DNA of 7,716 nt, from the NCBI GenBank assembly GCA_016872125.1, contig VHBD01000060.1, positions 1-7,716 of the forward strand. The letters are read 5' to 3'. The stretch is from Sphingomonadales bacterium (GTDB lineage Bacteria; Bacteroidota; Bacteroidia; UBA7662). Below the pieces are notes generated by a model, which did no database searches, was not told where the DNA came from, and saw only the letters and a list, made by a program, of their open reading frames with translations. Of the stretch, positions 1 to 5,101 are shown in pieces (position 1 is the stretch's first letter; each line of letters opens with the position of its first letter). The translations under genes were made by a program, and so were the position numbers.

Positions 1-970
1 GGTCGTTCATTTGGGCGATGATCTCGTCGTTGTAGTTCAACTTACAAGCTCTTTCCAAAAGACGGGAGTGGAGGTAAAAAACGTCCCCGGGGTAGGCCTC
101 GCGTCCTGGAGGACGACGGAGCAACAAAGAAACTTCCCGATAGGCTACCGCTTGTTTAGAAAGGTCATCGTACACAATCAAGGCAGGATTTCCCAAGTCC
201 CTGAAGTATTCGCCTATCGCAGCACCGGCCATCGGAGCATAGAACTGAAGAGGAGCAGGATCCGAGGCAAAGGCCGCCACCACGATGGTATAAGGCATGG
301 CTCCGTTATCCTCCAGCGTTTTGACGATATTGGCCACCGTAGAAGCTTTTTGGCCAACCGCAACGTAAATGCAATAAACCGGCTTTCCGGCCTCGTAAAA
401 TTCTTTTTGGTTGATGATGGTATCGATCGCGATGGCTGTTTTACCGGTTTGACGGTCCCCGATAATCAACTCACGCTGACCACGACCCACCGGGATCATG
501 GAGTCGATCGCTTTGATTCCTGTTTGGAGAGGTTCATGGACCGGTTGACGGAAAATTACCCCAGGTGCTTTGCGCTCAATCGGCATTTCAAAGGTCTCAC
601 CTTGAAGGGGACCTTTGCCATCGATAGGCTGACCTAAGGTGTTGACCACACGACCCAACATTCCGTGGCCCACTTTGATGGAAGCGATAAGGCCGGTACG
701 CTTGGCGGTATCGCCTTCCTTGATGCCTTCGGAGCCGCCCAAGAGGACCGCACCAACATTATCCTCTTCGAGGTTGAGAACGACGGCACGGGTACCGTTG
801 GAAAACTCAATGAGTTCACCCGCCTGAACGCGGGTTAGCCCGTAAAGACGGGCTATACCGTCCCCGACTTGAAGCACGGTGCCAATTTCCTCCAGCTGGC
901 TTTGCGATTGGTGTCCGGAGAGTTGTTCCCTGAGGATCGCGGAGATTTCGTCCGGTTGCAATTGTGACAT
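1..970 (-). CDS. atpA: F1Fo ATP synthase subunit alpha, N-terminal 323 residues (partial at left edge)
   Basis: This is the nucleotide-binding, non-catalytic alpha subunit of the F1 head, which alternates with beta around gamma on the cytoplasmic side. Reading the minus strand from an ATG at 968-970 gives 323 codons without a stop before the edge, roughly 60% of the usual ~525 aa. The beta-barrel N-terminal domain (about residues 25-95, with IGTVLQVGDGIARLYGL) comes first. The Walker A P-loop GDRQTGKT is at residues 171-178, VYCIYVAVGQKASTVA at about 198-213, a Walker B-like ALIVYDDLSKQ at 263-273, and the conserved LLLRRPPGREAYPGDVFYLH at about 282-301. These identify alpha rather than beta. 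The start lies 3 nt after the atpH stop, so translational coupling is likely. No Shine-Dalgarno sequence is visible. The C-terminal domain, including the arginine finger, lies outside the window. The call is very secure. Confidence 0.98.
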   Translation of the reverse strand, partial: MSQLQPDEISAILREQLSGHQSQSQLEEIGTVLQVGDGIARLYGLTRVQAGELIEFSNGTRAVVLNLEEDNVGAVLLGGSEGIKEGDTAKRTGLIASIKVGHGMLGRVVNTLGQPIDGKGPLQGETFEMPIERKAPGVIFRQPVHEPLQTGIKAIDSMIPVGRGQRELIIGDRQTGKTAIAIDTIINQKEFYEAGKPVYCIYVAVGQKASTVANIVKTLEDNGAMPYTIVVAAFASDPAPLQFYAPMAGAAIGEYFRDLGNPALIVYDDLSKQAVAYREVSLLLRRPPGREAYPGDVFYLHSRLLERACKLNYNDEIIAQMND

Positions 971-973
971 AAA

Positions 974-1531
974 CTAAATTTTGGATAGATAAGGATTATC
1001 GGAAAATTGACGACGAATTTGCTGCAATTCGCTTGCCATGGAGGCATCAACGCGGAGGTCACCGCTTTGGAGCACATACCCCCCCAACAATTCAGGATTA
1101 TGTTGGTAATCAAAAGCGGCTCCTTGCCCAAAAGCTTTCGTTAGGTTGCTCTCAAGTTGAGATCGATTGTTTTCGTCCAAGGGGGAAGCCGTTTGAATTT
1201 CTACGCGAACAACGCCTTTTTGGTTCTCAAACAAACGCACGTAGGCTTTGGCCATTCCACCCATTTCGGATTCTCTGTGCTTGCGAATGGCTAAATTCAA
1301 GAAACCCAAGGTTAAGCCATCAAAGGTGGACGCAAAGATTTTGTTGACGATTTGAATTTTGAGATCAGGTTTAATCAATGGAGAGCGAAACAAACGCTCC
1401 AAATCCTTGCTACCGGTAACAGCGGATGACAAGCTTACCATATCCTGATAGATGCGCTGCTCCAGCCCCCTCTCGGTGGCAAGCCGTAACAACGAAACGG
1501 CGTAACGGGTAGCAATTCTGGAATTATTCAT
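974..1531 (-). CDS. atpH: F1Fo ATP synthase subunit delta (OSCP family)
   Basis: This 185-aa protein sits on top of the F1 head and joins it to the peripheral b-subunit stalk. The N-terminal helical domain begins with the family's NSRIATRYAVSLLRLA (about residues 3-18) and continues with SPLIKPDLKIQIVNKIF (50-66), the usual helix contacting alpha N-termini. The C-terminal region carries the diagnostic ELLGGYVLQSGDLRVDAS pattern (147-164) followed by a final helix with LQQIRRQF. Length is normal for delta (about 175-190). The ATG at 1529-1531 is the first good start, and no Shine-Dalgarno sequence precedes it. It lies 64 nt downstream of atpF, the largest gap in the operon, and 3 nt upstream of atpA. 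The family is certain from sequence and position. Confidence 0.97.
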   Translation of the reverse strand: MNNSRIATRYAVSLLRLATERGLEQRIYQDMVSLSSAVTGSKDLERLFRSPLIKPDLKIQIVNKIFASTFDGLTLGFLNLAIRKHRESEMGGMAKAYVRLFENQKGVVRVEIQTASPLDENNRSQLESNLTKAFGQGAAFDYQHNPELLGGYVLQSGDLRVDASMASELQQIRRQFSDNPYLSKI

Positions 1532-1595
1532 TCGACGATCAGCAGCTTTGCCTATTAGGGGTTTTACGAATTAAATAGCTTAGCAGACTGGGCGC

Positions 1596-2096
1596 TTAGT
1601 GGACTGGGATTTGGAGCTGGTCCAATTGTTGGCGCAAGTAAGTCTGTTGTGCATCTGACTTTTCGAGTTCCTTGCGAAGGAGCTTTTCGGCCACATCCAC
1701 CGAAAGGTTAGCCACCAGGTTCCGAACTTCGGTCATGGCAGCTTTGCGATCGTTGGCAATGTCTTGACGGGCCAAATCCAAAAGCCTTTTGCCTTCTTCT
1801 TCCGCCTTGGACTTGGCCTCCGCGACGATATGATCGCGGGTTTTCTTGGCTTCGGCGAGCATCAAATCTCTTTCGGCACGGGCTTCGGCCATGAGTTTAT
1901 CGTTATCCGCTTGTAGGCGCACCATCGCCAATTTGGCTTCGTTAGCGGCGTCCAAGGCCTGACGAATTTGTTGGTCCCTCTCGTTCACCGATTCCAAAAT
2001 GGGCTTCCACGCAAACTTGCGCAGAACGACCAAAAGAAGCAGAAACGAAAGTGCTGGCCAGACCAGCAGACCCAGTTGGGGGGTAACCAAATCCAT
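1596..2096 (-). CDS. atpF: F1Fo ATP synthase subunit b (peripheral stalk)
   Basis: This 166-aa protein forms the peripheral stator stalk as a dimer, anchored in the membrane and reaching delta. A single N-terminal hydrophobic segment (about residues 8-26, LGLLVWPALSFLLLLVVL) is followed by the conserved basic turn RKFAWKPILESVNERDQQI (26-44). A long Ala/Glu/Lys-rich helix (about 45-125) has coiled-coil character and many AEA repeats. The C-terminal part, with MTEVRNLVANLSVDVAEKLL (121-140), matches the delta-binding end of b. Length fits the family (155-175). The ATG at 2094-2096 is preceded by a near-perfect Shine-Dalgarno sequence, which fixes the start. There is no second, b'-type gene beside it, so the stalk is presumably a homodimer. 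Confidence 0.97.
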   Translation of the reverse strand: MDLVTPQLGLLVWPALSFLLLLVVLRKFAWKPILESVNERDQQIRQALDAANEAKLAMVRLQADNDKLMAEARAERDLMLAEAKKTRDHIVAEAKSKAEEEGKRLLDLARQDIANDRKAAMTEVRNLVANLSVDVAEKLLRKELEKSDAQQTYLRQQLDQLQIPVH

Positions 2097-2100
2097 GGCG

Positions 2101-2108
2101 ACCTCCTT
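2101..2108 (-). promoter_or_regulatory. Strong Shine-Dalgarno site of atpF
   Basis: On the minus strand the sequence reads AAGGAGGT, a full match to the anti-Shine-Dalgarno complement, four bases before the atpF ATG (2094-2096). Its first bases overlap the TAA stop of atpE (2107-2109). It stands out because the other starts in this window (atpB, atpE, atpH, atpA, the bactofilin and the TPR gene) show no comparable motif, as is usual in Bacteroidota. It decides the atpF start and suggests ribosome handover from atpE. Confidence 0.8.
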
Positions 2109-2319
2109 AGGCTACCAACAAGGCAACAACTACCGCAAACAATGCAACGCCCTCGATTAGGGCAGCGGCAATGATCATAGCAGTTTGGATTTTGGGGGTA
2201 GCTTCAGGCTGACGAGCAATAGCCTCGGTAGCCGATCCGCCGATACGGCCAATACCAATGCCTGCGCCCATGGCGGCAAGACCTGCTCCGATAGCGGCAA
2301 TTCCTGTAATCGTTGTCAT
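2107..2319 (-). CDS. atpE: F1Fo ATP synthase subunit c (proteolipid ring)
   Basis: This 70-aa hairpin protein oligomerises into the rotating membrane c-ring. Helix 1 (about residues 4-33) carries a Gly/Ala packing pattern ending in GAGIGIGRIGG (18-28). The cytoplasmic loop has the invariant ARQPE (35-39). Helix 2 (about 44-69) contains the ion-carrying carboxylate E56 in ALIEG. When aligned on RQPE with the Ilyobacter Na+ c subunit, the extra Na+ ligands are replaced (I23 where Gln would be, G57 where Ser would be), so proton coupling is inferred. The ATG at 2317-2319 is preceded by an A/T-rich stretch without a Shine-Dalgarno sequence. It is 58 nt downstream of atpB and 10 nt upstream of atpF. 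Confidence 0.98.
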   Translation of the reverse strand: MTTITGIAAIGAGLAAMGAGIGIGRIGGSATEAIARQPEATPKIQTAMIIAAALIEGVALFAVVVALLVA

Positions 2320-2377
2320 AACTTTAATTTTAGGGGGTTGAGATTTGTTTGGATTGGTTTGAAATAATCAGAATGAA

Positions 2378-3487
2378 TTAATGGGCATCATGGGCGCCAT
2401 GTTCCGGTTCTGCCGTAGCAAGACCAATGAACAAAGCAGAAAGTAAAGTGAAAACATAAGCCTGAAGCGCGGCGACCAAGATTTCTAAACATTCCATAAA
2501 CAGCACAAAAGCGATGGAAACCGGCGCCATGGCCAAGGTTTTAAAAATGAAAATCAATGAAATCAGGCTTAGGATAATGATATGCCCCGCGGTGATATTC
2601 GCAAAAAGACGAATAGTCAATGCAATTGGCTTAGAAAAAATTCCAACCACCTCCACAGGAATCATAATGGGGTACAACCATTTGGGAACATGAGGGAGGA
2701 AAATATGGGACCAATAATGTTTGTTGCCGCTAAAATTGGTAATCAAAAGCGTGAAGACAGCCAATACCAAAGAGACCGCAATATTTCCTGTTAGATTGGC
2801 CCCGGTGGGAAGAAGTCCCAGCAGATTGTTGATCCAAATGAAGAAAAAAGCCGTCAGCAAATAGGGCATGTATTGTGTATACCGCTTTTCTCCAATATTC
2901 GGTCTTGCTATATCATCGCGGATGAAAAGGATGATGGGTTCCAAGAATCGGGCAAGGCCCGACGGCATTCGGTTGGAAGAACGAGCGTACGAACGCGCCG
3001 CGGAGATAAAGATGATCAAAAGGAGTACAATGCTCAGGAGCATCGAGGCCACATTCTTGGTGATGGATAAATCCATAACGGGCAAGCCCGATGCTTCTTG
3101 AATATGGCCGTGTTCATCCAACTTAAAAGTCAGGGCGCCCGATTGGGGTTGGGCATGCCCGTGTTCAAAGGCAGAAGACATCATGAAATGCCATTGCCCT
3201 CCACACCACAAAATCACAGGAAGCGGAATAGAAACAGGGTGAACGTGGCCCGCCTTGTCGCGATGGTCATAAAGATGCCAATCATGGGCATCTGCAATGT
3301 GGTGCAAAATAACCTTCGATGCATCAAATTCTGCTGACTCTTCCGAGTGCCCGGATTTGACAACGGTGTCGACGGAGTCAACGGTGTCGTTAGCATGCAC
3401 TGCTTGAGGCCATGATACCAAAGTCCACAAGCTCAACAAGTAGATAGAGCAACGAATCGAAAAGGAAGTTGAGGCTGATGAATGCAC
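2378..3487 (-). CDS. atpB: F1Fo ATP synthase subunit a, with secreted His-rich N-terminal extension
   Basis: This 369-aa membrane subunit provides the half-channels that pass protons to the c-ring. An N-terminal hydrophobic segment (about residues 10-32, ending AVHA) looks like a cleavable signal peptide. It is followed by an extracytoplasmic region of roughly 110 residues rich in His, including HHIADAHDWHLYDHRDKAGH (62-81) and the conserved PLPVILW (88-94). About five or six hydrophobic segments then span 145-357. R293 in ALTIRLFANITAGH is the essential arginine facing the c-ring carboxylate. LQAYVFTLL (341-349) is the other signature. H302 and E335 occupy the positions of E. coli E219 and H245, as in mitochondria. 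The start is taken as GTG (3485-3487), because an in-frame TAA lies just three codons upstream and no ATG precedes residue 102. The extension makes it longer than the ~270 aa E. coli protein but normal for Bacteroidota. Confidence 0.96.
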   Translation of the reverse strand: MHSSASTSFSIRCSIYLLSLWTLVSWPQAVHANDTVDSVDTVVKSGHSEESAEFDASKVILHHIADAHDWHLYDHRDKAGHVHPVSIPLPVILWCGGQWHFMMSSAFEHGHAQPQSGALTFKLDEHGHIQEASGLPVMDLSITKNVASMLLSIVLLLIIFISAARSYARSSNRMPSGLARFLEPIILFIRDDIARPNIGEKRYTQYMPYLLTAFFFIWINNLLGLLPTGANLTGNIAVSLVLAVFTLLITNFSGNKHYWSHIFLPHVPKWLYPIMIPVEVVGIFSKPIALTIRLFANITAGHIIILSLISLIFIFKTLAMAPVSIAFVLFMECLEILVAALQAYVFTLLSALFIGLATAEPEHGAHDAH

Positions 3488-3515
3488 AAAAGGGGCTTAG
3501 AACGTTCGAAGAAGG

Positions 3516-3914
3516 CTATTTGACCTGCTGCGATTGCGGGCGCAAGATAGAGAGCAAGGCCCATTTTACAAAAATCAAATGCACCAAAACAATGACCACA
3601 AAACCCAGGCCTGAATGGCGATGCTCAAGGCCTCCTATTTGAAAATAGACCAAAATCCCTAACAAGTTCAAAAGAAGATGTACCAAGGAAAAAAATGGAG
3701 CGCCCTTGGCGAGCCAACCCCTATTACTCGACCATGGATGAGCAAAAATGGCCAGGTACAGGGTGTTCAACCCAATACATATCCAAAGACCTTGTCGCAG
3801 GGACGCAAGCCCGGCTGCGTTGATCCCCAGCTCCAGCTCCATACCCCCCCGAATGATCAGGTTAAGGAAAGCAAAAGCGAGCCAAATGGAAACAACATGC
3901 CAACCCCTTCGCAT
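3516..3914 (-). CDS. Small four-helix membrane protein, probably AtpI-like
   Basis: This 132-aa, strongly hydrophobic protein has four predicted membrane segments (about residues 6-21, 42-58, 73-93 and 103-123) and a basic C-terminal tail. A short polar stretch LEHRHSG (96-102) precedes the last helix. It lies between atpZ and atpB, exactly where Bacteroidota and other bacteria carry a poorly conserved AtpI-type accessory protein. In characterised relatives such proteins aid c-ring assembly or ion supply, but nothing in this sequence proves that role, so the function is inferred from topology and position. An in-frame GTG at 3924-3926 would add MRFY and leave only 3 nt to the atpZ stop. The ATG at 3912-3914 was preferred because neither start has a Shine-Dalgarno sequence. 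The gap to atpB is 28 nt. Confidence 0.75.
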   Translation of the reverse strand: MRRGWHVVSIWLAFAFLNLIIRGGMELELGINAAGLASLRQGLWICIGLNTLYLAIFAHPWSSNRGWLAKGAPFFSLVHLLLNLLGILVYFQIGGLEHRHSGLGFVVIVLVHLIFVKWALLSILRPQSQQVK

Positions 3915-3929
3915 ATAAAAACGCACGCT

Positions 3930-4142
3930 TCAAGAGCGGAAACGGGACCAAACCAGCATCATGGCCATCATCAAGCCCAACAAAAGACCTGCAATGGTTA
4001 TCCAGGGCCGATCCAAGACCATACGAGCATCAAGTTCATGGCCAATCCATGCGCCTAATCCAATTGGAACGGCCATTTGGAAAGCCAGACCGCCGTACTG
4101 AGCGAGGGCGTCAGGCAGTTTTGGCATGGGTGTCCCCGGCAT
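3930..4142 (-). CDS. atpZ: AtpZ/AtpI family ATP synthase accessory protein
   Basis: This 70-aa protein has two membrane helices (about residues 16-34 and 47-65). It carries the family signature: YGGLAFQMAVPIGLGAWIG (16-34), a short loop with the conserved ELDAR (36-40), then PWITIAGLLLGLMMAM (46-61). AtpZ proteins are encoded just ahead of Fo genes. In Bacillus relatives they have been linked to Mg2+/Ca2+ supply and Fo assembly together with AtpI. The exact role here is unknown. The ATG at 4140-4142 overlaps the end of the bactofilin gene by 32 nt, and a second in-frame ATG at 4125-4127 would shorten the overlap to 17 nt and the protein to 65 aa. A GAGGGG stretch sits a few bases before the first ATG and slightly favours it. 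Overlap implies translational coupling. Confidence 0.9.
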   Translation of the reverse strand: MPGTPMPKLPDALAQYGGLAFQMAVPIGLGAWIGHELDARMVLDRPWITIAGLLLGLMMAMMLVWSRFRS

Positions 4143-4509
4143 AGACCCCTCGAAGGGCTTGCATGGTGCATTTGCCTGTCAACTGGGCCCCTTCTTCGAC
4201 CACTAATTTGGGGGAAGAAATATCTCCAATCACTTTGGCGGTTGCTGAAAGCAATATGGATTCGCTGGCTTCGATATTGCCCTCGATTTTCCCATAAACA
4301 TGCACATTCTTGCCGCGTGCACCCCCTTTGATCACCCCTTGGGCGCCCACAACCAGACGGCCATCCGTGGTCACATCCCCATGGGCATGCCCATCAAGCC
4401 GGAAATCACCTTTGCAGGTGAGATTACCCTCCACACGAGCCCCTTCAGTCAGCGCATTCATCTCGACCCCGGTTGGCCGACCCAATTTGAGTGGTAAGTG
4501 CATGTTCAT
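4111..4509 (-). CDS. Bactofilin (polymer-forming cytoskeletal protein)
   Basis: This 132-aa protein is a bactofilin, which self-assembles without nucleotide into filaments at the inner face of the membrane and often positions cell-wall or envelope factors. The DUF583 beta-helix core spans about residues 20-115. It contains repeated short strands with Gly turns: ALTEGARVEGNLTCKGDFRL (19-38), DGHAHGDVTTDGRLVVG (39-55), KIEGNIEASESILL and KVIGDISSPKLVVEEGAQLTGKC. Short unstructured tails flank the core, as usual, and the length fits the family. ATG at 4507-4509 was chosen. A second ATG two codons later is equally possible, and neither has a Shine-Dalgarno sequence. It starts 9 nt after the upstream membrane-anchor gene and overlaps atpZ, so it appears co-transcribed with the ATP synthase genes. 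Bactofilins are frequently paired with M23 peptidases, which fits the upstream neighbour's apparent origin. Confidence 0.95.
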   Translation of the reverse strand: MNMHLPLKLGRPTGVEMNALTEGARVEGNLTCKGDFRLDGHAHGDVTTDGRLVVGAQGVIKGGARGKNVHVYGKIEGNIEASESILLSATAKVIGDISSPKLVVEEGAQLTGKCTMQALRGVYAGDTHAKTA

Positions 4510-4518
4510 TTGACAAAT

Positions 4519-5046
4519 TTAGGGTTTTTGAGGTGTTTTTGTGTCTTGTCTCTTGGCTTTGGAGGCCTTTTGAAGGGCGAATTCCCTTTCTACCTCCCAT
4601 CGAAGCAAGGAATCAGCTCTGCCGAGGGCGGTATCGAGGAGCTCAATTCCGTAACTGTACCCCACATCCGGCTTAGGCAGATCTTTGTATTGGAATGAAT
4701 CCTCCCCCAATATTTCTCTACGCAGAACCGACATGTTTCTTTGGTTCACAAGAATGTAGGCCTCCAAAGAATCGATCCTCTGCCCCTGAAGCACCACTTG
4801 CTTTTCCCATTTCCGCATGTTGTTCCCCGGCATATACGAGCCAAGAGGGGTATACACCAAAATAGCCCCAAAGAAAAGCCAACCCACAACCAATAAGGTG
4901 CTGATCAGCACCAACCAATCCCAAGGCCTGAGCAAAATATTGACTTTGGCGTGGAGATCGCCTTCTGAACGGACAATTAGGCGATAATCCAGACGCATTT
5001 TGCGCCAGAAACCCACCAACAAACGGACGAATCGAAAAGGTTTCAT
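4519..5046 (-). CDS. Single-pass membrane protein resembling the N-terminal anchor of M23 (LytM) peptidases, peptidase domain absent
   Basis: This 175-aa protein has a basic cytoplasmic N-terminus (residues 1-41) containing LDYRLIVRSEGD (19-30). One membrane helix follows (about 42-64), then YTPLGSYMPGNN (65-76). A helical, probably coiled-coil stretch (77-115: KQVVLQGQRIDSLEAYILVN and onward) leads to a polar Lys-rich tail ending KTPQKP. From memory, the YRL[IV]V motif, the helix, the TPL..Y.PG turn and the following coiled coil match the first ~110 residues of M23 metallopeptidases found next to bactofilin genes in Flavobacteriales. Those proteins continue into a LytM domain with HxxxD and HxH zinc ligands; none is present here and the gene ends cleanly 9 nt before the bactofilin. 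I infer a peptidase-less scaffold or adaptor. The ATG at 5044-5046 has only a weak AAGG nearby. It is the first gene of the leftward unit. Confidence 0.7.
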   Translation of the reverse strand: MKPFRFVRLLVGFWRKMRLDYRLIVRSEGDLHAKVNILLRPWDWLVLISTLLVVGWLFFGAILVYTPLGSYMPGNNMRKWEKQVVLQGQRIDSLEAYILVNQRNMSVLRREILGEDSFQYKDLPKPDVGYSYGIELLDTALGRADSLLRWEVEREFALQKASKAKRQDTKTPQKP

Positions 5047-5072
5047 TGCCTTGGTTGCAATTTATACCTTTG
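5045..5072 (+). promoter_or_regulatory. Candidate Bacteroidota-type promoter for the PorW/SprE gene
   Basis: TACCTTTG at 5065-5072 is a full match to the Bacteroidota -7 consensus TAnnTTTG. An ATTG at 5045-5048 could act as the -33 element, though the 16-base spacer is a little short. Transcription would begin near 5078, giving a leader of roughly 25 nt before the ATG at 5102. The intergenic region is only 55 bp, so any promoter for the leftward unit must overlap this one or lie inside the neighbouring gene. Evidence is motif match and position only. Confidence 0.5.
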
Positions 5073-5101
5073 GAGACGTTAATGGGTAGCGCACCTTGTC
5101 A

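Noticed and set aside
11..637. Plus-strand ORF of 208 codons
   Set aside because: It is the antisense shadow of atpA. The minus strand here encodes conserved alpha-subunit motifs including the P-loop, and the plus-strand product resembles nothing known.
853..1131. Minus-strand ORF of 92 codons across the atpH-atpA junction
   Set aside because: It overlaps the ends of two certain genes in another frame and has no recognisable motif.
1532..1595. 64-nt gap between atpF and atpH as a possible small RNA, attenuator or promoter
   Set aside because: No stable hairpin, run of T, or TAnnTTTG box was found on the minus strand. It is probably only a spacer.
2320..2377. 58-nt atpB-atpE gap as an internal promoter or terminator
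   Set aside because: It is A/T-rich but shows neither the Bacteroidota -7 consensus nor a hairpin followed by T residues.
4381..4394. Perfect 14-bp palindrome ATGGGCATGCCCAT, with its core GGGCATGCCC repeated at 3151-3160
   Set aside because: Both copies lie in coding sequence and follow from Gly-His-Ala codons in the bactofilin and AtpB. Two copies are too few to call a repeat family or a protein-binding site.
5058..5066. TATAAATTG on the minus strand as the -7 box of the leftward unit
   Set aside because: It is an imperfect match, has no convincing -33 partner and would give a leader of only a few bases. It was therefore not listed as a feature, only mentioned as a possibility.
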